A stretch of 40,979 nucleotides of DNA, taken from contig ONDF01000040.1 of the NCBI GenBank assembly GCA_900316525.1, forward strand, positions 1 to 40,979, written 5' to 3'. The translations under genes were made by a program, and so were the position numbers. Shown here piece by piece: positions 23,082-31,874 of the stretch; the first letter of the stretch is position 1; the number at the start of each line of letters is the position of its first letter. This DNA is from an uncultured Bacteroidales bacterium (lineage in GTDB: Bacteria > Bacteroidota > Bacteroidia > Bacteroidales > UBA932). The notes under the pieces were generated by a model, which did not search any database, was not told the DNA's origin, and worked only from the letters and a program-made list of their open reading frames with translations.

Positions 23082-24797
23082 CTACGCCTCCACGACGCGG
23101 AATGCGGCAAGGTCGGAGGCCTTGAACGCGCGGATATACGCGCTCTTTCCATTCACCGTTTCCTCGGCCATCTGCGTCATCACGCGGGCGGACTTCGCGA
23201 AGAGTTCCGGCGCGAGGGTGGCGTCCCGCTGCAGCAGCAGGGCCATCACGATCTCGCCGGTCATGTCGTACAGGCGACGGGCGAGGAATTCCAGGACTTC
23301 CTGGTCCTCGAACGCCTTGACGGCCGCGATGCTCGCGTCGTAGATGTCGGCGAGGGCCGCGACGCGGGCGCGGAGCGGTTCCATCTCCGCCGAGACGGGC
23401 TCGGCGAGCAGGCCCCGGATGATCTCCGAGTAGGCGCCGTTCGTGATGTAGCGGATCGCCGCCACGACCTGGAGCTGGGTCGTTCCCTCATAGATATTGA
23501 AGATGCGCGCGTCGCGCATCAGGCGCTGGCACTTGTATTCCATGATGAAACCGGAACCGCCGTGGACGGATACGCAGTCGAAGGCGTTCTGGTTCGCATA
23601 TTCGGAGCTCATGCCCTTGCACAGGGGCGTGAAGGCGTCGGCCAGGCGGCTGTATTTCTTCATTTCGGCGCGCTCCTCCCCCGTCAGCGGACGGTCGCGC
23701 TGGATGTCCTCCAGGCACTTGTACACGTCCACGTGGGCGGCGGTATGGTAGAGCAGGGTGCGGCTGGCGTCCAGCTTCGCCTTCATCCGGCTGAGCATGT
23801 CGTACACGCCCGGGAAGTGGTTGATGGTCTGGCCGAACTGGGCGCGCTCGGACGCGTACCGGGCCGCCTCGTTATAGGCTTCCTGGCTCAGGCCGGTGGA
23901 CTGGGCGCCGATGCCCAGGCGGGCGCCGTTCATCAGGGCCATCACATACTTGATCAGGCCCATCCGGGTGCTGCCGCACAGTTCGGCGCGGGCGTTCTTG
24001 TAGGTGAGCTCGCAGGTCGGCGATCCGTGGATGCCCAGCTTGTGCTCGATGTGGCGCACGTCCACGCCGCCCTGCCGCTTGTCGTAGATGAACATCGACA
24101 GGCCGCGGCCGTCGCGGGTGCCCTCCTCGCTGCGGGCGAGGACGAGGTGGATGTCGGAGTCGCCGTTGGTGATGAACCGTTTCACGCCGTTCAGCAGCCA
24201 GCAGCCCTGCTCCTCGCTCCACGTCGCCTTGAGCATCACGCGCTGGAGGTCCGAACCGGCGTCCGGCTCGGTCAGGTCCATGGACATGGTCTCCCCGGCG
24301 CAGATGCGCGGGAGGAACTTCTGCCGCTGCTCCTCGGAGCCGAACTCGTACAGGGTGTCGGCGCAGCTCTGGAGGCTCCAGATGTTCTGGAACGAGGCGT
24401 CCGCCGCGCTCACCAGCTCGGAGCACATGCTGAACACGACGTTCGGAAGGTTCAGGCCGCCGTACCGGCGCGGCTGCGCGACGCCGGTGAGGCCGGCCTT
24501 GCGCATCGCCTCCATGTTCTCGACGGTCTTGGAAGCGTAGATCATCCGCCCGTTCTCGAGGTGCGGACCTTCCAGGTCCACGCTCTCGGAGTTCGGGGCG
24601 ATGATGTTGGCGGTGATGTCACCCACCACTTCCAGGATGCGTTTGTAATTCTCGATGCAGTCTTCATAGTCTACGGGCGCCTCCGGATACAGGTCCTTGT
24701 CGGCGAATCCCTTTTCCCGAAGCTCCACGATCCGGCGCATCAGGGGATGCTGGAAGTAGAAGGCGATTTCGGGATGGTCGGTATAGTAGTTGGCCAT
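23082..24797 (-). CDS. Acyl-CoA dehydrogenase with extended C-terminus
   Basis: This 571-aa flavoprotein should oxidise acyl-CoA, or run as an enoyl-CoA reductase, passing electrons through EtfAB. The N-terminal helical, middle beta (M-D-L-T-E-P-D-A-G-S-D) and C-terminal helical ACAD domains are all present. The catalytic base is Glu437 in I-Y-E-G-T-T-Q-L-Q, the place used by short-chain ACADs. About 110 further helical residues follow, which makes it longer than the 380-aa short-chain enzymes and like the larger bacterial ACADs of about 570-600 aa. Its start is 3 nt after the etfA stop, so the dehydrogenase and its electron carrier are co-translated. Butyryl-CoA is one possible substrate. 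Confidence 0.9.
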   Translation of the reverse strand: MANYYTDHPEIAFYFQHPLMRRIVELREKGFADKDLYPEAPVDYEDCIENYKRILEVVGDITANIIAPNSESVDLEGPHLENGRMIYASKTVENMEAMRKAGLTGVAQPRRYGGLNLPNVVFSMCSELVSAADASFQNIWSLQSCADTLYEFGSEEQRQKFLPRICAGETMSMDLTEPDAGSDLQRVMLKATWSEEQGCWLLNGVKRFITNGDSDIHLVLARSEEGTRDGRGLSMFIYDKRQGGVDVRHIEHKLGIHGSPTCELTYKNARAELCGSTRMGLIKYVMALMNGARLGIGAQSTGLSQEAYNEAARYASERAQFGQTINHFPGVYDMLSRMKAKLDASRTLLYHTAAHVDVYKCLEDIQRDRPLTGEERAEMKKYSRLADAFTPLCKGMSSEYANQNAFDCVSVHGGSGFIMEYKCQRLMRDARIFNIYEGTTQLQVVAAIRYITNGAYSEIIRGLLAEPVSAEMEPLRARVAALADIYDASIAAVKAFEDQEVLEFLARRLYDMTGEIVMALLLQRDATLAPELFAKSARVMTQMAEETVNGKSAYIRAFKASDLAAFRVVEA

Positions 24798-24800
24798 GGC

Positions 24801-25823
24801 TTACTTGCTGTTTTTCTTGTAATACTTGATGAGCTTCGGGATCACTTCCTCCACGGTGCCCACGATCACGTAGTCCGCAATCTTGTTGATGGGGGCGTCG
24901 GGGTCCGAATTCACGCTGATGATGATGCTGCTGTCCTGCATGCCGGCGATGTGCTGGATCTGGCCGCTGATGCCGCAGGCGATGTACACCTTCGGATGGA
25001 CGGTCACGCCGGTCTGGCCGATCTGGCGGTCGGCGTCGCAGAAGCCGGCGTCCACCGCGGCGCGGCTTGCGCCCACCTCGGCGTGGAGGACCTTCGCCAG
25101 GTCGAACAGCATCTGGAATCCTTCCTTGGAACCCATGCCGTAACCGCCGGAAACGACGATGGAAGCGCCCTTGAGGTTATGCTTGGCGGCCTCCACGTGA
25201 TGGTCCAGGACCTTCACGACATAGGCTTCGGGGCTCACGTACCGGTCCACGTCCGGATAGACCACTTCCCCGCGGGCCTTGCCCGCGTACAGGGCCTTCT
25301 GCATGACGCCGGAACGCACGGTCGCCATCTGCGGGCGATGGTCCGGGTTCACGATGGTCGCCACGATGTTGCCGCCGAAGGCGGGCCGGATCTGGTACAG
25401 GAGGTTCTTGTAGGACTTCCCTGTCTTGACATCGTCGAAATCGCCGATCTCGAGCTGCGTGCAGTCGGCCGTGAGGCCGCTGGTGAGGGAAGAGGACACG
25501 CGCGGGCCCAGGTCCCGGCCGATGACGGTCGCACCCATCAGGCAGATCTGCGGTTTCTCCTCCTTGAAGAGGTTCACGAGAATATCGGTATGGGGAGCGG
25601 ACGTGTAGGGGAACAGGTCCTTCCCGTCAAAAACAAACAGTTTATCCACCCCGTACGGGAGGATCTGGGACTCCACGGCCCCTTTGATGCCGGTGCCGGC
25701 CACCACGGCGTGCAGCTCCACGCCCAGCTCGTCCGCGAGCTTGCGGCCCTTGGTCAGGAGTTCCTGGGAGACCTCGGCCACGACCGTGCCCTCGATCTCG
25801 CAATATACGAATACGTTATCCAT
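24801..25823 (-). CDS. etfA: Electron transfer flavoprotein alpha subunit
   Basis: This 340-aa subunit carries the redox FAD of the EtfAB dimer. The N-terminal domain begins M-D-N-V-F-V-Y-C-E. The C-terminal FAD-binding domain shows V-S-G-G-Y-G-M-G, the G-Q-T-G-V segment and I-A-C-G-I-S-G-Q-I-Q-H with I-I-S-V-N-S-D-P-D-A-P-I, the EtfA signature. The ATG at 25823 gives the family N-terminus; the longer frame overlaps etfB and is not used. It lies 4 nt after etfB and 3 nt before the dehydrogenase. Confidence 0.95.
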   Translation of the reverse strand: MDNVFVYCEIEGTVVAEVSQELLTKGRKLADELGVELHAVVAGTGIKGAVESQILPYGVDKLFVFDGKDLFPYTSAPHTDILVNLFKEEKPQICLMGATVIGRDLGPRVSSSLTSGLTADCTQLEIGDFDDVKTGKSYKNLLYQIRPAFGGNIVATIVNPDHRPQMATVRSGVMQKALYAGKARGEVVYPDVDRYVSPEAYVVKVLDHHVEAAKHNLKGASIVVSGGYGMGSKEGFQMLFDLAKVLHAEVGASRAAVDAGFCDADRQIGQTGVTVHPKVYIACGISGQIQHIAGMQDSSIIISVNSDPDAPINKIADYVIVGTVEEVIPKLIKYYKKNSK

Positions 25824-25827
25824 AGTC

Positions 25828-26697
25828 TTAGCCGATGATCTTGTCACTGATGAGTTCCTGCACCAGGCCTTCGACATCCGCGTCGGAGGCGGTGAGGGTC
25901 TTGCTTTCCTTGGCCTGGAAGACGATGTTCTGCACCGTCTTCACGCGGGTCGGCGAGCCGGCGAAGCCGCACTGGGACGGGTCCCCGTCCACATCGGCCA
26001 CCGTCCACTGGGTGAGGGTCAGGTACGGCCGCTCCGCATACAGGGCGGCGTGGGGATCGTTCTCGAGGCGCTCGGAAGGGCAGGTTGCCCACTTGTACTT
26101 CATCACGAGCCGCACGTTCTGCGGGCGGCAGGGAGCCGCGGTGCCGTTGACGGTAACCACGAGCGGAAGCGGCGCTTCGACGGTTTCGACGCCGCCGTCG
26201 ATGGAGCGCCGGATGGTCGCCTTGCCGTCCTTCACGGACAGGATTTCCTGGGCGTAGGTGACTTGCGTCATGCCCAGCTTTTCGGCCACCTGCGGGCCCA
26301 CCTGGGCCGTGTCGCCGTCGATGGCCTGGCGGCCGCCGAGGACAAGGTCCACGCCGCCGATCTTGCGGATGGCGGTCGCGAGGGCGTAGGAAGTGGCGAG
26401 GGTGTCGGCGCCGGCGAAGAGCCGGTCGGTGAGGAGGTAGCCGGTGTCGGCCCCGCGGTAGAGGCCCTGGCGGATGATCTCTCCCGCGCGGGGCGGGCCC
26501 ATCGTCAGGATGGCTACGGTCGAGCCCGGATTCTGTTCTTTCAGGCGGAGGGCCTGCTCCAGGGCGTTCAGGTCGTCAGGATTGAAGATGGCGGGCAAGG
26601 CGGCGCGGTTCACGGTCCCTTCGGCCGTCATGGCGTCTTTGCCCACGTTGCGGGTGTCCGGGACTTGTTTGGCCAGGACAACGATTTTCAAAGTCAT
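25828..26697 (-). CDS. etfB: Electron transfer flavoprotein beta subunit
   Basis: This 289-aa partner of EtfA starts M-T-L-K-I-V-V-L-A-K-Q-V-P-D-T, the usual EtfB opening. It has N-P-D-D-L-N-A-L-E-Q-A-L near 40 and G-G-R-Q-A-I-D-G-D-T-A-Q-V-G-P near 120, the nucleotide-binding signature. It is the first gene of the etfB-etfA-dehydrogenase set. Upstream there is a hairpin at the end of the ATPase gene but no consensus -7 box in the 43-nt gap, so expression may depend on readthrough or an atypical promoter. Whether this Etf bifurcates electrons cannot be read with certainty. Confidence 0.94.
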   Translation of the reverse strand: MTLKIVVLAKQVPDTRNVGKDAMTAEGTVNRAALPAIFNPDDLNALEQALRLKEQNPGSTVAILTMGPPRAGEIIRQGLYRGADTGYLLTDRLFAGADTLATSYALATAIRKIGGVDLVLGGRQAIDGDTAQVGPQVAEKLGMTQVTYAQEILSVKDGKATIRRSIDGGVETVEAPLPLVVTVNGTAAPCRPQNVRLVMKYKWATCPSERLENDPHAALYAERPYLTLTQWTVADVDGDPSQCGFAGSPTRVKTVQNIVFQAKESKTLTASDADVEGLVQELISDKIIG

Positions 26698-26731
26698 GTT
26701 AGGATTCGGGTTTCAGTACAATTAAGGAAAG

Positions 26732-26759
26732 GGGGAACCTCTATTTGATGAGGTTCCCC
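26732..26759 (-). terminator. Hairpin over the DUF853 stop codon
   Basis: Perfect 10-bp arms GGGGAACCTC (26732-26741) and GAGGTTCCCC (26750-26759) enclose an 8-nt loop. The hairpin spans the stop codon of the DUF853 gene. On the minus strand it is followed by a pyrimidine stretch rather than a pure T-run, so it may be a weak terminator or an mRNA-stability element before etfB. Confidence 0.6.
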
Positions 26760-28366
26760 AGGATGCTCCGGGTGAGTTCCCGGGTAATGGTGTTGGTCGC
26801 GGACTTGGTGGCCTTCTGGACCGCTTTCTTGGTCGTGGAAGTGCCGCTCTTCTTCTTGGTGCCGGTGACGGAATCGGCCACGGAAGCGGCGACGACGCCG
26901 GTCACGGCGGTGATCACGGACTTCAGGACCTTGGAAGCGATGCTGTTCTTCTTTTTCTTGGCCTGCTCCTTCTCCGCCTTCGCCTGCTCTTTCTCGAGCT
27001 TGGCCTGTTCCTTGGCCTCGATGGCGGCCTGCTTCTCGGCCTCCTTCTGCGCCTGGAGCTCGGCCTTCTGGCGCTCGGCCTCGGCCGTGGCGGCGACGAG
27101 GATCTCGTAGGCGCTCTCGCGGTCGTCGACCTTGTCGTAACGGCCCCAGAGGCGGGACTGCTTGATGATCGTGGCCCGCTGGTCCTCGGTGATGGCGCCG
27201 ATCTGGCTCAGCGGGAAGAGGATCTTCGCCCGCTCGACCACGGAAGGCGCGCCCTTCTCGTCCAGGAAGGAGACGAGGGCTTCGCCGGTCTCCAGCTGGA
27301 GGATGGCTTCGTAGGTGTCGAAGGCGGGATTCGCGCGGAAGGTTTCCGCGGCCACCTTGACGGCTTTCTGGTCCTTCGGGGTATAGGCGCGGAGGGCGTG
27401 CTGGACCCGGTTGCCGAGCTGGCCGAGGATGTTCTCGGGGATGTCGGTCGGGCTCTGGGTGACGAAATAGATGCCGACGCCCTTGGAGCGGATGAGGCGG
27501 ATGACCTGCTCGATCTTGGAGGTCAGGGCCTTGGAGGTGTCCTCGAAGAGCATATGGGCCTCGTCGAAGAAGAAGACGAGCTTCGGGAGGTCCATGTCGC
27601 CGACCTCCGGGAGGGTGCTGTACAGTTCGGACAGCAGCCAGAGGAGGAAGGTGGAATAGAGCTTCGGCTTGAGCATCAGCTTGTCGGCGGCGAGGACGTT
27701 CATCACGCCCTTCCCGCCCTCGCACTGGAGGAGGTCGAAGATGTCGAACGCCGGCCGGCCGAAGAACAGGTCGGCGCCCTGGTTCTCCAGGCCCAGGAGG
27801 GCGCGCTGGATGGCGCCGATGGAGGCGGCCGACACGTTGCCGTACTGGGTGGTGAATTCCGCCGCGTTCTGGCCCACGAAATTGAGCATGGCGCGGAGGT
27901 CCTTCAGGTCATCGAGCAGGAGGCCGTTGTCGTCGGCGATCTTGAAGACGATGTTCAGGACGCCGGTCTGGGTCTCGTTGAGCTCCATCAGGCGGCCCAG
28001 CAGGTCCGGGCCCATGTCGGAGATGGTGGCGCGCATGGGGTGTCCCTGCTCGCCGTACACGTCAAAGAAACGGACGGGGCAGCTCTGGAACTGCGGGTCC
28101 TCGATGCCGAACTCCGGCAGGCGCTTCTGGATGAAACCGGAGAGCTTGCCCACCTGGCTGATGCCGCTGAGGTCGCCCTTCATGTCGGCCATGAAGCACG
28201 GGACGCCGGCCTGGCAGAAGGTTTCGGCCAGCACCTGCAGGGTGACGGTCTTGCCGGTACCGGTGGCGCCGGCGATGAGCCCGTGGCGGTTCGCCATCTT
28301 TCCGACGATAGAGATGGGGCCGTTGGCAGAGTGGGCTACGTACAGCCCGCGTTCTTTATCAAGCAT
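26741..28366 (-). CDS. DUF853 HerA-like P-loop ATPase
   Basis: This 541-aa protein belongs to the DUF853 branch of HerA/FtsK-type ATPases. Walker A is G-A-T-G-T-G-K-T at 33-40, and Walker B appears as L-V-F-F-F-D-E-A-H in the middle, followed by [12 protein letters not shown]. The last roughly 120 residues are a charged Ala/Glu/Lys/Gln coiled coil and then a Ser/Thr/Lys-rich tail. The cellular role of the family is not established; DNA translocation or repair is often proposed. Its ATG is 2 nt from the cstA stop, so it is co-expressed with the transporter and upstream genes. Confidence 0.88.
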   Translation of the reverse strand: MLDKERGLYVAHSANGPISIVGKMANRHGLIAGATGTGKTVTLQVLAETFCQAGVPCFMADMKGDLSGISQVGKLSGFIQKRLPEFGIEDPQFQSCPVRFFDVYGEQGHPMRATISDMGPDLLGRLMELNETQTGVLNIVFKIADDNGLLLDDLKDLRAMLNFVGQNAAEFTTQYGNVSAASIGAIQRALLGLENQGADLFFGRPAFDIFDLLQCEGGKGVMNVLAADKLMLKPKLYSTFLLWLLSELYSTLPEVGDMDLPKLVFFFDEAHMLFEDTSKALTSKIEQVIRLIRSKGVGIYFVTQSPTDIPENILGQLGNRVQHALRAYTPKDQKAVKVAAETFRANPAFDTYEAILQLETGEALVSFLDEKGAPSVVERAKILFPLSQIGAITEDQRATIIKQSRLWGRYDKVDDRESAYEILVAATAEAERQKAELQAQKEAEKQAAIEAKEQAKLEKEQAKAEKEQAKKKKNSIASKVLKSVITAVTGVVAASVADSVTGTKKKSGTSTTKKAVQKATKSATNTITRELTRSILGNLIK

Positions 28367-28368
28367 GT

Positions 28369-29823
28369 CTATCTGTTTTTACGATATTTCCAAAGATAGA
28401 AAAGAATTGCCGAAATGGCAAATGTTCCGAGGGCGATCCAGGGGATCGTGGCCACCGGAAGGCCCAGGCCGATCTTGTCCACGAGGATGAAGGTCAGGCA
28501 CACGGAAGTCATGAAAAGGGCCGGGATCAGGGCGATCAGGTAGTACAGGCCCGGCTTGTTGCGGACCAGGTAGACGGTCGCGGTCCAGAACATGAACACG
28601 GAGAGCGTCTGGTTCGCCCAGCCGAAGTAGCGCCAGATGACGTTGAACCCGTTCGAATCGGCGATGTTGTACCACAGGAGGAGGCCCGACAGGACGAAAA
28701 GCGGGACGGCGATGTAGAGGCGCTTGCGCATCGGCCCCTGGTCCAGGTGCAGGAAGTCGGCGATGATGAGCCGGGCGCTGCGGAACGCCGTGTCGCCGCT
28801 GGTGATGGGCGCCGCGACGACGCCGAGCACGGCCAGGATGCCGCCCAGCACGCCGAGCCAGCTCTGGGAGACCTTCGTCACCACGACGGGGGCCGCCGCC
28901 GTGAGGTCGGAACCGACCTCGGCCGCGCCGCCGTCGAAGAAGAAATACGAGGAGACCGCCGCCCAGATCAGGGCGACCAGGCCTTCCGTGACCATCGCTC
29001 CGTAGAAGATGGGCCGGCCGAGCTTCTCGTTGGTGATGCATCGGGCCATCAGCGGGCTCTGGGTGGCGTGGAAGCCGCTCACGGCCCCGCAGGCGATGGT
29101 GATGAACAGACAAGGGAAGATGGGCTGTCCTTCCACGCCCACCGAGGGGCCGCGGTTCTGCAGGCCCTGCCAGAACTCCGGCAGGGAGGGCCACTTGATG
29201 AGGAGGCACACCATCAGCGCCACCGCCATGAACAGCAGGGCCGCCGCGAACACGGGATAGATCCGGCCGATGATCTTGTCGATCGGCAGGAGCGTCGCGA
29301 CGATATAATAGGCGAAGACGACAAAGACCCAGGTCATCACCGACCACTGGCCGCCGTCGCCCGCCATACCGCCCAGGATGACCGCCGGGCTGTACACGAA
29401 CACGGCGCCGACCATCAGCAGGAGCAGGACGGAGAACACGAGCATCACCTTCTTGGTCGTCTCACCCAGGTACCGGCCCACGAGGACGGGATAGCCCGCC
29501 CCGCCGTGCCGGACGGAGAGCATGCCGGACAGGTAATCATGGACGGCGCCGGCGAAGATGCAGCCGAAGACGATCCAGAGGTAGGCCGACGGGCCGAACT
29601 TCGCACCCATGATGGCGCCGAAGATGGGCCCGGTCCCGGCGATGTTCAGGAACTGGATCATATACACTTTCCACGCGGGCATCGCGATGAAGTCCACGTT
29701 GTCGGCCTTGGAGACGGCCGGCGTCACCAGATTCGGATTGGGGCCGAACACCCGGTCCACGAACGATCCGTACAGAAGATAGCCGACGACGAGCGCGGCC
29801 ACGCTGATCAGGAATGAGAACAT
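28369..29823 (-). CDS. cstA: CstA-family carbon starvation transporter
   Basis: This 484-aa integral membrane protein has about 12 or more hydrophobic segments. The conserved CstA features include G-P-I-F-G-A-I-M-G near 66-74 and [14 protein letters not shown] near 94-107. CstA proteins take up peptides or pyruvate in characterised bacteria. This one is shorter than E. coli CstA (701 aa), as is usual for the short Bacteroidetes/Firmicute type. The substrate is not known here. It sits 6 nt after rsmD and 2 nt before the ATPase gene. Confidence 0.9.
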   Translation of the reverse strand: MFSFLISVAALVVGYLLYGSFVDRVFGPNPNLVTPAVSKADNVDFIAMPAWKVYMIQFLNIAGTGPIFGAIMGAKFGPSAYLWIVFGCIFAGAVHDYLSGMLSVRHGGAGYPVLVGRYLGETTKKVMLVFSVLLLLMVGAVFVYSPAVILGGMAGDGGQWSVMTWVFVVFAYYIVATLLPIDKIIGRIYPVFAAALLFMAVALMVCLLIKWPSLPEFWQGLQNRGPSVGVEGQPIFPCLFITIACGAVSGFHATQSPLMARCITNEKLGRPIFYGAMVTEGLVALIWAAVSSYFFFDGGAAEVGSDLTAAAPVVVTKVSQSWLGVLGGILAVLGVVAAPITSGDTAFRSARLIIADFLHLDQGPMRKRLYIAVPLFVLSGLLLWYNIADSNGFNVIWRYFGWANQTLSVFMFWTATVYLVRNKPGLYYLIALIPALFMTSVCLTFILVDKIGLGLPVATIPWIALGTFAISAILFYLWKYRKNR

Positions 29824-29829
29824 ACTGTG

Positions 29830-30372
29830 CTAAGCTTCCGTTTGTTCGAAAAATGTGAAATGCACGCGGCCGTACACCTTTTCCTTCTTGAAGCGGGGAT
29901 GCTCCCGGAAGGAGTGCTCCCCGCCGTGCTCCAGGATGAAGTAGCAGCCGGGATGGAGGATGTCCTGCGCGAACACCTGGTCCGGGATGGAGTCCAGGTT
30001 TTCCAGGGCGTAGGGCGGATCCGCGAAAATGATGTCGAACTTCTCCCGGCAGATGGGGAGGAAGTCGAAGACGTTGTCCCGGACCATCGTCACATTCGTA
30101 AGGCCCAGGCGCTGCGCCTCGGTCTTGATGAACGACGCGTTCTCGCGCGCCATCTCCACGCAGTACACGCGGGCGGCGCCCCGGGAGGCAAATTCAAAGG
30201 AAATGGCGCCGGTTCCTCCGAAGAGGTCCAGCACCTTGAGGTCTTCGAATTCGTATTCGTTGTCGAGGACGTTGAACAGGCCCTCGCGGGCGAAGTCCGT
30301 GGTCGGGCGCGCCTTGTATCCCGCCGGCGGCAGGATGGTCTTCCCTTTCAGGCGTCCACCGATGATCCTCAT
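29830..30372 (-). CDS. rsmD: 16S rRNA (guanine966-N2)-methyltransferase
   Basis: This 180-aa Rossmann-fold methyltransferase should use SAM to methylate G966 of 16S rRNA. It starts M-R-I-I-G-G-R-L-K-G, the RsmD hallmark. The SAM-binding loop is V-L-D-L-F-G-G-T-G and the catalytic motif is D-P-P-Y. The start overlaps the end of the DUF3822 gene by 4 nt. Pairing of rsmD with DUF3822 is common in Bacteroidetes. Confidence 0.95.
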   Translation of the reverse strand: MRIIGGRLKGKTILPPAGYKARPTTDFAREGLFNVLDNEYEFEDLKVLDLFGGTGAISFEFASRGAARVYCVEMARENASFIKTEAQRLGLTNVTMVRDNVFDFLPICREKFDIIFADPPYALENLDSIPDQVFAQDILHPGCYFILEHGGEHSFREHPRFKKEKVYGRVHFTFFEQTEA

Positions 30373-31058
30373 AGTTCGACGACCGCCTTGAAATAGCGGT
30401 ACAGGGAGAGTTCCGCCTCGGACGTCAGGGGCGTCCGGAAGCAGACGGTCGTGACTTCCGGATTGAGCTGGAGGCGCTTCAGGGCCAGGAACAGGAAATA
30501 TTCGGCCGTCGTGAAGTCGGGGGCCGCGTACACGTTCGCGAGCTGCAGGCTGCGGCCCTGCGCGACGGCCAGATGCAGCCAGCCGTCCCGGTACGAGGCC
30601 ACGACCTTGTTATAGTCCTCGCAGGCGGGCAGCGCCTTGAGGAGGTAGTACATCTCCGGGAGGACGGGCGCCGACGCGCCGGAGGCCGTCAGGACCGTCT
30701 GGGAGAGGACTTTGGACAGGGATTCGCCGATGGAGTTGGAGAACAGCAGGACGGCCCCGAGCTCGGGGATGCGGACATAGCCCGTGGCGTCGGACGGCTC
30801 GAGCGCGACCACGTCGGACAGCAGGGTCCGGACGGCCTCGGGCCGGAAGAAGGACTCCGGGACGAGGGTGCACTTGGGCGTCAGGAGGGAAATGTCCACC
30901 TCGTCGTAGCGTCGCTGGAACTCCGGCGTGGTGAAAAGGCGGTCCGCGCTGAGCCAGGCGGAGGAGCGGACTTCGTCACCCTCCCGCACCTTAAAAGAAT
31001 ATCCACTCAAGGAGACTTGAATGGATATTCCTGAAGTCGTTGTGCGCGGACTGTCCAT
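30369..31058 (-). CDS. DUF3822 family protein
   Basis: This 229-aa protein matches DUF3822 in size, context and features: S-G-Y-S-F near the N-terminus, a central strand V-A-S-Y-R-D-G-W-L-H-L-A-V and A-E-Y-F-L-F-L-A-L-K. The fold resembles actin-like ATPase relatives, but the function is unknown. It lies 9 nt after the upstream membrane-protein gene and overlaps rsmD by 4 nt. A strong inverted repeat (30997-31030) lies within codons 10-21, which is odd for a coding start. Confidence 0.82.
   Translation of the reverse strand: MDSPRTTTSGISIQVSLSGYSFKVREGDEVRSSAWLSADRLFTTPEFQRRYDEVDISLLTPKCTLVPESFFRPEAVRTLLSDVVALEPSDATGYVRIPELGAVLLFSNSIGESLSKVLSQTVLTASGASAPVLPEMYYLLKALPACEDYNKVVASYRDGWLHLAVAQGRSLQLANVYAAPDFTTAEYFLFLALKRLQLNPEVTTVCFRTPLTSEAELSLYRYFKAVVEL
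30997..31030 (-). repeat. 15-bp inverted repeat in the DUF3822 start region
   Basis: Arms 30997-31011 and 31016-31030 are complementary at 14 of 15 positions around a 4-nt loop. Read on the minus (coding) strand the hairpin is followed by TTTT. It resembles an intrinsic terminator or attenuator placed inside the first codons of DUF3822, just downstream of the membrane-protein gene. Confidence 0.7.
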
Positions 31059-31067
31059 CGCGGAAGA

Positions 31068-31775
31068 CTACTCCCAGTTACCGGCGTTGTTGTTCGGCTG
31101 GTTGACGGAGCCGACCTGCAGGCCGGTGTAGCGGTTCTGGTCCTCGCATTCGGCGTCGAGGTTGATGCGGAGCTGGTTGTCCATGCCCTTGAGGATGGCC
31201 TTCCAAGGCATGCGGGCCTCGAACAGCGGCACCTGGACACCGGAGACGGTCTTCACGATCGCGTCGGTCTCGACGGGCATCTTGCCGGAGAACGGGATGT
31301 ACTTGAGGGAGTCGACGCAGAAGTCAGGACGGTTGTTGAACAGGGTGTCCTTCACCGCGATCGGGGTGCTGACGGAGAACACGAGCTTCTCGCCCTTGCG
31401 GTAAAGTTCCATGAACTTCGCGTTCTGCTCTTCCTTGCTCAGCTTCTTGAAAGCCTTGTCATTCTTGTACTTGTTGGTGTTCTCGACGGCGACGGAGTCA
31501 TCGTTGGAACCGACCTGCATGATGATGTCCATCTTGCCGGTGTTGTAGAAGTTGATGAGGGAGTCGATGTCGGCCGTGTAGCGGTTGTTGACACCCTTGA
31601 AAGCAACCTCGAGGGTACGGATGTCCTTGAGGCGCTGGACGGCGACTTCCTGCCTGCGGGCCTTTTCCTTGTTGAAGTTAACCGGCTTCATGATGCTGCG
31701 GTAAATGCCGTAAACACAACCGACAGCGACAAGCGCGAGGAGGATCTCGACGATGATTTTGACAAGCTTGTTCAT
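31068..31775 (-). CDS. Single-pass membrane protein, unknown function
   Basis: This 235-aa protein has one N-terminal transmembrane helix (about 5-25: V-E-I-L-L-A-L-V-A-V-G-C-V) followed by a basic helix with R-R-Q-E-V-A-V-Q-R-L-K-D-I-R-T-L-E-V-A-F and N-N-R-Y-T-A-D-I-D-S-L. The order resembles pseudopilins of type II secretion/type IV pili (membrane helix, then an amphipathic helix, then Y-x-x-D), but there is no prepilin peptidase motif at the N-terminus. Similar proteins appear near rsmD/DUF3822 in other Bacteroidales. No enzyme motif is seen. It heads the long minus-strand run from its own promoter. Confidence 0.75.
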   Translation of the reverse strand: MNKLVKIIVEILLALVAVGCVYGIYRSIMKPVNFNKEKARRQEVAVQRLKDIRTLEVAFKGVNNRYTADIDSLINFYNTGKMDIIMQVGSNDDSVAVENTNKYKNDKAFKKLSKEEQNAKFMELYRKGEKLVFSVSTPIAVKDTLFNNRPDFCVDSLKYIPFSGKMPVETDAIVKTVSGVQVPLFEARMPWKAILKGMDNQLRINLDAECEDQNRYTGLQVGSVNQPNNNAGNWE

Positions 31776-31810
31776 TATTTCAGTGTTTTATAATTTTTCC
31801 AAAGTTCCGA

Positions 31811-31841
31811 CAAAGTTACAAAAATCATTTATGAAAAGCAA
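31811..31841 (-). promoter_or_regulatory. Promoter of the rsmD/cstA run
   Basis: On the minus strand TTG (complement of 31839-31841) is followed after 20 nt by TAACTTTG (complement of 31811-31818). The ATG at 31775 lies 35 nt beyond the box. Confidence 0.6.
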
Positions 31842-31850
31842 TATATTTTG

Positions 31851-31858
31851 TATTTTTG
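31851..31858 (+). promoter_or_regulatory. -7 box of nrnA
   Basis: TATTTTTG ends 16 nt before the ATG at 31875. It lies next to the divergent promoter of the minus-strand run, so both operons share about 100 nt of control DNA. Confidence 0.55.
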
Positions 31859-31874
31859 CATCGCAAAAGAACAG

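Noticed and set aside
23562..25838. 758-codon plus-strand frame opposite the dehydrogenase and etfA
   Set aside because: It spans parts of two well-supported genes on the other strand and shows only shadow composition.
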